Shown here: piece after piece, positions 1 to 4,823 of the stretch
Layout: every line of letters begins with the position of its first letter
How positions within the stretch are numbered: the stretch's first letter is position 1
NCBI GenBank assembly: GCA_903832475.1
Contig: CAILBQ010000018.1
Span: 1 to 6,179, forward strand
Direction: 5' to 3'
From: an uncultured Acidobacteriota bacterium
Lineage (GTDB): Bacteria > Acidobacteriota > Terriglobia > Terriglobales > Acidobacteriaceae
Length of the DNA: 6,179 nt
Program-made: the position numbers and the translations under genes
Notes under the pieces: generated by a model
What the model was told of the DNA's origin: nothing
Database searches by the model: none
What the model saw: only the letters and a program-made list of their open reading frames with translations

Positions 1-761
1 CTTCGGAAGTCAGTGGGGCGGTGCTCTATGACGATGGTAGTCCAGCTGTCGGGATACGCATGCAACTACTGCGAAGGAAAAAAGACGGGGAAATGAGTGA
101 AGTGAATTCCGAATTGATTAAGGGATTAAGCTCCTTTGGTTCAGACACGTTCACAGATGATCGCGGCCGCTATCGGCTGATCGGAACGCCGCCAGGGAAA
201 TACACCGTCAAGGCGACGCTGCCGGCATTGGAGATAGCGGTGGGCGGCCTGCTGGGAGGGAGCGGGTCTTCGGTTTCCGTTCGGGGAGATCAGAGCGCTC
301 AGTTCAGCTTGTATCTGGGCGACAAGTTTCGTGCGAAATCTGCGCGAGTATTCCAAGTTGGGCGAGGAGAACAGATTGGCGGGCTGGACTTTACGATTCC
401 GGTGAACGGTTTGCATACGGTTACAGGAACGCTGACCGCTGCGCACGACGGACACCTTTTGAACTTCGGCGAGGTTGAACTCTTGTTTGCGGACGAGAGG
501 GAGCAGGCTCGCTCAACCCATGTGGAATTAGATGGTTCGTTCAGGTTTTCTTTTGTGGGGGAAGGGAAGTACATTCTCCGAGCAAGTGGGGCGGAAGACG
601 GCGAAGTTGTTGAGTCGCCATCCGGGCCATTTGCCAGTGTTAAAGCTCATTCGATGAAGGCTTATGGGGAGGTGGAGATTCCGCTGATGGTGCAATCGGA
701 CGTGAGCGGGTTGGTGCTTTCTGCACCGGACGCAGCGGTGAATACGGCGGCGCAGCCGTGA
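1..761 (+). CDS. Carboxypeptidase-regulatory-like domain protein, 3' part (5' end outside window)
   Basis: The reading frame is open from base 3 and runs to a TGA at 759-761, giving 252 residues. The first GTG in frame (base 21) is not a convincing start, because the codons before it read SEVSGA and complete the opening beta strand of a domain, so the gene begins outside the window. Two similar beta-sandwich modules are visible. The first has VSGAVLYDDGSP at the start and GRYRLIGTPPGKYTVKA at about 55-71. The second opens with VTGTL near 140 and closes with DGSFRFSFVGEGKYILRA at about 177-194. The pattern 'V-x-G-x-(V/L)...DG-x-(F/Y)-x-(F/L)...G-x-Y-x-(V/L)-x-A' is that of the carboxypeptidase regulatory-like (CarboxypepD_reg/DUF4480-type) fold, common in secreted or outer-membrane proteins of Acidobacteriota. 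No catalytic residues are visible. These modules usually serve as structural or adhesive domains, so a precise role cannot be given. It converges on msrQ. Confidence 0.75.
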   Translation, partial: SEVSGAVLYDDGSPAVGIRMQLLRRKKDGEMSEVNSELIKGLSSFGSDTFTDDRGRYRLIGTPPGKYTVKATLPALEIAVGGLLGGSGSSVSVRGDQSAQFSLYLGDKFRAKSARVFQVGRGEQIGGLDFTIPVNGLHTVTGTLTAAHDGHLLNFGEVELLFADEREQARSTHVELDGSFRFSFVGEGKYILRASGAEDGEVVESPSGPFASVKAHSMKAYGEVEIPLMVQSDVSGLVLSAPDAAVNTAAQP

Positions 762-780
762 GCGCTTTGAGAGCCGACAG

Positions 781-809
781 AGGGAGAGACGCAGGTCTTC
801 CATCTCCCT
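781..809. terminator. Candidate hairpin between convergent genes
   Basis: AGGGAGA at 781-787 is the exact reverse complement of TCTCCCT at 803-809. Inside it GAC (788-790) can pair with GTC (795-797) around a GCAG loop, leaving a 5-nt bulge. It lies between the 3' ends of the plus-strand gene and msrQ, where a terminator serving one or both would be expected. There is no clear T-run on either side, so it is not a textbook intrinsic terminator. It could instead be part of a dispersed intergenic repeat. Confidence 0.35.
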
Positions 810-842
810 GCTCCGCTCAGGATGATCAAAATTCGGGGAGCG

Positions 843-1475
843 TCAGGCGGGACGAGGCTGCGGCTGGCGTTTGGGTGTATTCCGTGACTTCCACCAGGTA
901 AGGATGGGCCGCAACAGCAGCAGGCCGGCAACCCACAGTGTGTCGACCAACGGCGTGGTGACGCCGGCTTTTACCTGCCACCAATAGTGAATAATCGCCA
1001 GGATGGCGGCGACGTAGACCAGCTTGTGCAGGCGCTGCCAGTTCTTCCCGCCCAGGCGCTTGATCGCTCCAGTCGTCGAGGTGAGGGCGAGCGGCACAAG
1101 CAAGAGCCAGGCCGCGACGCCGGCGGTGATGAATCGGCGTTTCAGCACATCCTGGATCATGACGTGAGTGTCGAAGGCGGCGTAGAGGCCGATGTACGCG
1201 AACAAGTGCACCGACGCGTAGAAGAAGGCGAACAAGCCGAGCAAGCGCCGGAACTTGATCATCCAGCTCAGCTTGGACCAGAGCATGCGCGCCGGCGTGA
1301 TGGCCAGCGAGATGATCAGGATGCACATGGCAGACTTGCCCGATGAGAACGTGATCGTCTTGGTCGGATCGGGGCCAAGATTGTTCGTGATGGCGTCCGA
1401 CACCAGGATCGCGATCGGCAAGAGGCAGGCGATCCAGGTGAGGACTTTGAGCGTGATGAGGATGGGTTTAGTCAT
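843..1475 (-). CDS. msrQ: MsrQ, haem-binding membrane subunit of the MsrPQ methionine sulfoxide reductase
   Basis: The product (210 residues) is an inner-membrane b-type haem protein that feeds electrons from the respiratory chain to MsrP in the periplasm. Its length matches the E. coli protein (formerly YedZ, about 211). Hydrophobic segments lie at about 8-27, 48-62, 78-98, 117-132, 150-166 and 173-190, as in the ferric-reductase-like transmembrane family. Conserved marks are LGPDPTK (33-39), RRLLGL (76-81), the TST turn (132-134) and the QRLHKLVY stretch. Probable haem-ligand histidines are H90 (SVHLFAY), H150 and H163 (IIHYWW). The ATG at 1473-1475 is the only plausible start, because an in-frame stop lies at 1497-1499. 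There is no recognisable Shine-Dalgarno before it. msrQ follows msrP by 91 bp on the same strand, the usual order, so the two are probably co-transcribed. Identification is by recall of family sequence; it is strong. Confidence 0.95.
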   Translation of the reverse strand: MTKPILITLKVLTWIACLLPIAILVSDAITNNLGPDPTKTITFSSGKSAMCILIISLAITPARMLWSKLSWMIKFRRLLGLFAFFYASVHLFAYIGLYAAFDTHVMIQDVLKRRFITAGVAAWLLLVPLALTSTTGAIKRLGGKNWQRLHKLVYVAAILAIIHYWWQVKAGVTTPLVDTLWVAGLLLLRPILTWWKSRNTPKRQPQPRPA

Positions 1476-1486
1476 AGATGAGCGGT

Positions 1487-1569
1487 GCTGGCGCGGCTAG
1501 CGGAGCTGGCGGAGTTAGCATGGGCATTTCCTAGCCCCGCTGACTCCGCTGACCGCGCTATCGCCGCTA
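1487..1569. repeat. Opposed degenerate 9-nt repeats forming an imperfect hairpin between msrP and msrQ
   Basis: On the plus strand 1487-1519 reads as successive 9-nt units GCTGGCGCG, GCTAGCGGA, GCTGGCGGA and a partial GTTAGC. On the minus strand, starting at the msrP stop codon, related units GATAGCGCG, GTCAGCGGA and GTCAGCGGG run the other way. As a result 1491-1519 can pair with 1530-1558: 21 of 29 positions are Watson-Crick, and three of the remainder become G-U pairs in the minus-strand RNA. The loop is 10 nt (1520-1529). No T-run follows on the msrQ side, so this is not an ordinary terminator. It may be a REP-like or MITE-like intergenic element, or a hairpin affecting mRNA stability. 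Confidence 0.55.
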
Positions 1570-2550
1570 GTAGTACTTCTTCAAGTTCATGCCATTGTAG
1601 AGGCTGGCGACCTGATCGCCGTAGCCGTTGAACATCAGGGTCTGCTTGCGGGGAGCGTAGAAGGGCAGGCCGATGCGGCGTTCGGTGGCTTGGCTCCAGC
1701 GGGGATGGTCGACGTTGGGGTTGACGTTGGAGTAGAAGCCGTATTCGTTGGGAGCTGCGTCGTTCCACGTGGTCGAGGGCTGCTTGTCGGTGAACTTGAT
1801 CTGGACAATCGACTTGGCCGACTTGAATCCGTACTTCCAGGGAACGATGATGCGCACCGGCGCGCCGTCCTGGTTGGGAAGTACATCGCCATAGAGACCG
1901 ACTGTGAGCAGGGTCAGCGGGTTCATGGCCTCGTCCATGCGCAGGCCTTCGGAGTAGGGCCAGTTGTAGCCGCCGGGCGCCCACTTCTCGACGTGTCGAT
2001 CCCAGTAGCTGAGGAACTGGACGTATTTCGCGGAGGGCAGCGGGTCGCAGGTCTTGATGAGCTCAGAGAGCGAATAGCCAACCCACGGCACAACCATGCT
2101 CCAACCTTCGACGCAGCGGAAGCGGTAGGTGCGGTCTTCGAGAGGATGCAGCTTGAGGATGGTATCGATGTCGATGACCTTGGGTGCCTTGACCAGGCCG
2201 GAGATCTTCACGTTCCAGGGTCGGGTGGGCAGGCCGCCGGCGTTGGCGGAAGGATCGCTCTTGTCGGTGCCAAACTCGTAGAAGTTGTTGTAGTGGGTGA
2301 TGTTTTGCAGGCTGGTGAGCTGCTCGCCGGTCGTGGTGAGGGGGCTGGGCACCGTCTGCAGCTTGGCATTGGCATGAACGGTGCGGCTAGGCGCGAGTAT
2401 TTCCGAAAGGCGGTTGCCCGCTAGAGCCACGGCTCCCGAAGCGGCGGCAGCAGCGATGAAGGTGCGGCGGTTAAGCCACTTTTCTTTGGGAGTGATTTCG
2501 GAAGACGGAATGTTGGAGCCGGAAACTGGGTCGGGCTTGCGAATCAGCAT
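1567..2550 (-). CDS. msrP: MsrP, periplasmic molybdopterin-dependent methionine sulfoxide reductase catalytic subunit
   Basis: The enzyme (327 residues) reduces methionine sulfoxide in oxidised periplasmic proteins, using electrons from MsrQ. A Tat signal is visible: LNRRTFI with the twin arginines at 28-29, then an alanine-rich hydrophobic stretch to about 45, as expected for export of a folded molybdenum cofactor protein. The mature part carries YNNFYEFG (87-94), DPSANAG (99-105), RFRCVEGWSMVVPW with the likely molybdenum-ligand cysteine C146, VPWKYGFKSAKS, EYGFYSNVNP, HPRWSQATER and the C-terminal FNGYGDQVASLY. All are hallmarks of the MsrP (formerly YedY) branch of the sulfite oxidase fold. 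The frame is open further upstream to 2616, but the ATG at 2548-2550 is preferred: GAGGT (2559-2563) sits 8 nt before it, and the upstream residues are proline- and arginine-rich without family resemblance. It lies 149 bp downstream of the regulator gene and 91 bp before msrQ. Confidence 0.96.
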   Translation of the reverse strand: MLIRKPDPVSGSNIPSSEITPKEKWLNRRTFIAAAAASGAVALAGNRLSEILAPSRTVHANAKLQTVPSPLTTTGEQLTSLQNITHYNNFYEFGTDKSDPSANAGGLPTRPWNVKISGLVKAPKVIDIDTILKLHPLEDRTYRFRCVEGWSMVVPWVGYSLSELIKTCDPLPSAKYVQFLSYWDRHVEKWAPGGYNWPYSEGLRMDEAMNPLTLLTVGLYGDVLPNQDGAPVRIIVPWKYGFKSAKSIVQIKFTDKQPSTTWNDAAPNEYGFYSNVNPNVDHPRWSQATERRIGLPFYAPRKQTLMFNGYGDQVASLYNGMNLKKYY

Positions 2551-2558
2551 GGGGAAAA

Positions 2559-2563
2559 ACCTC
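2559..2563 (-). promoter_or_regulatory. Ribosome binding site of msrP
   Basis: On the minus strand GAGGT lies 8 nt before the ATG at 2548-2550. It decides the msrP start against the longer frame beginning at 2616. Confidence 0.6.
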
Positions 2564-2620
2564 AAAGACGGGGACTGGGGACGAGGAACATAGGAACGAT
2601 TCCGAGGTCCGGTCACAGTT

Positions 2621-2659
2621 ATTAGACTACGGCGCGTCTGTTCACGTTACAGGGAACGT
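2621..2659 (-). promoter_or_regulatory. Candidate msrP promoter -10 and dyad
   Basis: On the minus strand TCTAAT (plus-strand 2621-2626) matches five of six bases of the sigma-70 -10 box and would give a leader of about 65 nt before the msrP ATG. No good -35 hexamer is present at normal spacing. In its place lies a small dyad, ACGTT (2644-2648) and AACGT (2655-2659) separated by 6 bp, which could be an activator or repressor site. No terminator-like hairpin was seen between the regulator stop (2700) and this site, so read-through from the regulator gene is also possible. This is weak evidence from pattern only. Confidence 0.25.
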
Positions 2660-2699
2660 ATGGGCGGGGAAAAGGGATTTGGTGGAAGCGAAACAGGGG

Positions 2700-3710
2700 C
2701 TAGACTGGGGCGGTTCCACCGGCGAGGAGGCGGTAGAGTGTCGAGCGGCTGATGCCGAGCTGGCGGGCGGCGCGAAGCTTGTTACCGCGATATTTTTCGA
2801 GGACCAGCAGAATGTGACGATGGATGGCGGCGTCGAGAGAGAGATCGCGAGCGGCGTTCTCCGAGACGGCAGCTGAGGCCGGAGCATGTTGCAGAGGCAA
2901 GGAAACGGCTCTTTGCGTGAGGTTGAGGTCGGTGGGGCGCAGGCTGCCGGAAGAAGAGGAGAGTATGGCGGATTCGAGAACCGAGGCTAATTCCCGAACA
3001 TTGCCAGGCCAAGCGTGCTGCAGCAGGCGTGGCAGGGAGCCGGGAGCAAGGAGGGCGTTTGGCTGCTGATAGCGGCGGCAGATGCGATCGATGAGGGCGT
3101 GCGTGATCGGCGGAATGTCTTCGCGATGTTCGCGGAGGGGAGGCAGCGTGAACTGGACGGCGGAAAGGCGGAAAGCGAGATCGGGCAGAAATTGACTGTG
3201 GCTGGCGAGTTGGCGGAGGGAGGCATGCGAGGAGGCGATCAGGCGAAAGTGAGCAGAGCTGTCGCTCTGCAGCATCTTGAGGAAGCTGAGCAGCAGGCCC
3301 TGGCCGGTGGGAGCGAGCAAATCGACGCGATCGAGGTAAAGCGTTCCCTGAAGCGATGAGGTTTCGCAGTCGGTGGACAGCCAGGCGCGCGCATCCGAAC
3401 GGCAGAAGGGCAGGTCTGCAAGGTGGGATTGGCGGTGCATCGTCTGGGCGAAAAGATGCTTTCCGGTGCCCGGTTCTCCCTCAAGAAGCGCAACGTGGGT
3501 GCGGGAGGCGACCACGCGGGACTGGAGAAGCAGGCGGCGCAGCACGGAACTAATACAAACGAACGGTTCGGCGTGTCCGGCGTCCCGGCTTTCTTCCATG
3601 GACTGATTTTGCCTGTGATGGGCGGCAGCCTCGCGGACAGGAGCGGCCGAGCGCGACGCGGCTACGTCGGGAGGGGATTCGATCTGCGAACCGTTGAACA
3701 TGACTGTCAT
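2700..3710 (-). CDS. AAA+/Fis-type transcriptional regulator, sigma-54-activator-like but without GAFTGA
   Basis: The product (336 residues from the ATG at 3708-3710) resembles the central and DNA-binding domains of NtrC-type activators. There is no receiver or other recognisable sensor domain in the roughly 50 N-terminal residues. Visible parts are Walker A GEPGTGKH (78-85), Walker B-like GTLYLDRVD (122-130), a sensor I-like stretch RLIASSH, the arginine-finger region LAFRLSAVQFTLPPLREHREDIP (about 178-200), sensor II HAWPGNVREL (232-241) and a C-terminal Fis helix-turn-helix, KLRAARQLGISRSTLYRLL (about 311-329). The distance from the Walker A lysine to Walker B is about 20 residues shorter than in NtrC, and the GAFTGA loop that contacts sigma-54 is missing. 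The Walker B glutamate is replaced by arginine. It therefore probably does not activate sigma-54 promoters and may act as a DNA-binding repressor or activator, as TyrR does with sigma-70. The start is uncertain: GTG at 3740 and ATG at 3701 are alternatives, and none has a clear Shine-Dalgarno. Its position before msrPQ suggests, without proof, a role in their control. Confidence 0.8.
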   Translation of the reverse strand: MTVMFNGSQIESPPDVAASRSAAPVREAAAHHRQNQSMEESRDAGHAEPFVCISSVLRRLLLQSRVVASRTHVALLEGEPGTGKHLFAQTMHRQSHLADLPFCRSDARAWLSTDCETSSLQGTLYLDRVDLLAPTGQGLLLSFLKMLQSDSSAHFRLIASSHASLRQLASHSQFLPDLAFRLSAVQFTLPPLREHREDIPPITHALIDRICRRYQQPNALLAPGSLPRLLQHAWPGNVRELASVLESAILSSSSGSLRPTDLNLTQRAVSLPLQHAPASAAVSENAARDLSLDAAIHRHILLVLEKYRGNKLRAARQLGISRSTLYRLLAGGTAPV

Positions 3711-3871
3711 CCGCTGCACTGTGAGCAGCCGCGCGCGCACCTTTTTGGGAAATGAATACGTATGCAGGACTTATCGGCGAATGGATGGAAAACTTGAAAA
3801 AGGCAGGGGAGCAGGAACTCAGAGCCAGGGGACCTCGGGCGAGGGAGGAGGTCGCGATATGGGAAACAAGT

Positions 3872-3897
3872 TGAGCCCCGCGGCTGGGCGGGGCTCA
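3872..3897 (-). terminator. Rho-independent-like terminator after the ABC ATPase gene
   Basis: TGAGCCCCGC (3872-3881) and GCGGGGCTCA (3888-3897) form a perfect 10-bp GC-rich stem with a 6-nt loop. Read on the minus strand, the stem is followed by AACTTGTTTCCC, a moderately T-rich tail. It begins 38 bp after the ATPase stop codon and separates the efflux unit from the regulator. The remaining 160 bp up to the regulator start would hold that gene's promoter; no convincing -35/-10 pair was found there. Confidence 0.7.
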
Positions 3898-3935
3898 GGG
3901 AGCTCGATCGAGGTGGATGATCCAGGGTGCTGGGT

Positions 3936-4697
3936 TCAGCGGAAGCGCTTGGACGGTTCGTCAGAGGCAATCTCGCCGTCGCGGATATGCACCACGCGAT
4001 GGGCGTATTCAGCAATGTCCGGCTCGTGGGTGACCAGGACGATGGTGTTTCCCTTGGCCTGGAGTTCGTCGAACAGGGCCATGATCTCGACGCCGGTCTT
4101 GGAATCGAGGTTGCCGGTGGGTTCGTCGGCCAGAATGATGGAGGGCCGATTGACCAGGGCGCGGGCGATGGCGACGCGCTGGCGCTGACCGCCGGAGAGC
4201 TCATTGGGCTTGTGATGCATGCGCGACTCGAGGTTCACGTTGCGCAGTGCTTCTTTGGCGCGCTCCAGGCGTTCTGCCGAGGGCGTACCGTTGTAAATCA
4301 GCGGCAATTCCACGTTATGCAAGGCGGAAGCGCGGGCCAGCAGGTTGAAGGTCTGGAAGACGAAGCCGATTTCCTTGTTGCGAATGCGCGCCAGTTCATC
4401 GTCATCGAGCGCGCTGACCAACTGATTGTTCAGCCAGTATTCGCCTTTGGACGGCGAGTCGAGGCAGCCGATGAGATTCATGAAGGTAGACTTGCCCGAA
4501 CCCGAGGGCCCCATGATGGCGACGTATTCGTTGTCTTTGATCTTCAGGGAGATGCCGCGCAGGGCGCTGACCTGTTGTTCGGAACCCATGTCGTAGGTCT
4601 TCCACAGGTTCTCGACGACGATCATGTCGCGCGTTGCGGACGTTCCGTTTGGTGCCGGATCGGTGCCTGGGGCGGTGCTGACGCTGTTTGCTGCCAT
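3936..4697 (-). CDS. ABC transporter ATP-binding protein, MacB/LolD type
   Basis: The product (253 residues) is a cytoplasmic nucleotide-binding subunit that would power an envelope-spanning exporter. All ATPase motifs are intact: Walker A GPSGSGKST (63-71), Q-loop in FVFQTFNLL (Q115), signature LSGGQRQRVAIARAL (from 167), Walker B IILADEP (187-193) followed by TGNLD, and H-loop VTHEPD (H224). The sequence pattern (VVENLWKTY, LDSPSKGEYW, RNKEIGFVFQ, HRVVHIRDGEI) is that of the MacB/LolD/FtsE-like subfamily. The permease domain of full MacB is absent, so a separate permease is needed. The ATG at 4695-4697 is preferred because AGGA lies 9 nt upstream of it. A TTG at 4748 and an ATG at 4625, where the family domain starts, are alternatives. 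The adaptor gene ends 126 bp upstream and a terminator follows, so the two may form the end of an operon. Substrate cannot be told. Confidence 0.93.
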   Translation of the reverse strand: MAANSVSTAPGTDPAPNGTSATRDMIVVENLWKTYDMGSEQQVSALRGISLKIKDNEYVAIMGPSGSGKSTFMNLIGCLDSPSKGEYWLNNQLVSALDDDELARIRNKEIGFVFQTFNLLARASALHNVELPLIYNGTPSAERLERAKEALRNVNLESRMHHKPNELSGGQRQRVAIARALVNRPSIILADEPTGNLDSKTGVEIMALFDELQAKGNTIVLVTHEPDIAEYAHRVVHIRDGEIASDEPSKRFR

Positions 4698-4751
4698 CCT
4701 GATTCGTCCTGCCTTGGGCCGGAGGGCCGGTTCGATTCCTGTCTTCAAGTG

Positions 4752-4779
4752 GCTCTCCAGCGACAGATCCGGGGAGAGC
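4752..4779. other. Possible hairpin between adaptor and ATPase genes
   Basis: GCTCTCC (4752-4758) and GGAGAGC (4773-4779) are perfect reverse complements separated by 14 nt. A second, weaker stem, GGCCT (4790-4794) with AGGCC (4801-4805), lies next to it, closer to the adaptor stop. No T-run follows on the minus strand, so these are more likely RNA processing or stability elements, or chance, than a terminator. Confidence 0.3.
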
Positions 4780-4823
4780 GTGAGTGCGCGGCCTTGTCGG
4801 AGGCCTGGTTTCAGTCTATGCCC

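Noticed and set aside
826..1326. 166-codon minus-strand frame overlapping msrQ
   Set aside because: Out-of-frame shadow of msrQ with arginine- and histidine-rich translation; MsrQ itself is clearly recognisable in the other frame.
1690..2424. 244-codon open frame on the plus strand within msrP
   Set aside because: Antisense to the strongly conserved msrP; the translation shows no motif of its own.
2551..2616. N-terminal extension of MsrP from the upstream ATG at 2616
   Set aside because: The extra 22 residues have no family resemblance and push the Tat motif further inside, while the ATG at 2550 has a well-placed GAGGT.
3780..3850. Sigma-54 (-24/-12) promoter upstream of the regulator
   Set aside because: A TGG...TGC pair is present on the minus strand, but the GG to GC distance is 12 nt instead of 10, so it does not fit.
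4698..4748. TTG start giving a longer ABC ATPase
   Set aside because: TTG is a rare start, and the ATG at 4697 has an AGGA site at good spacing; the extra residues are not part of the ATPase domain.
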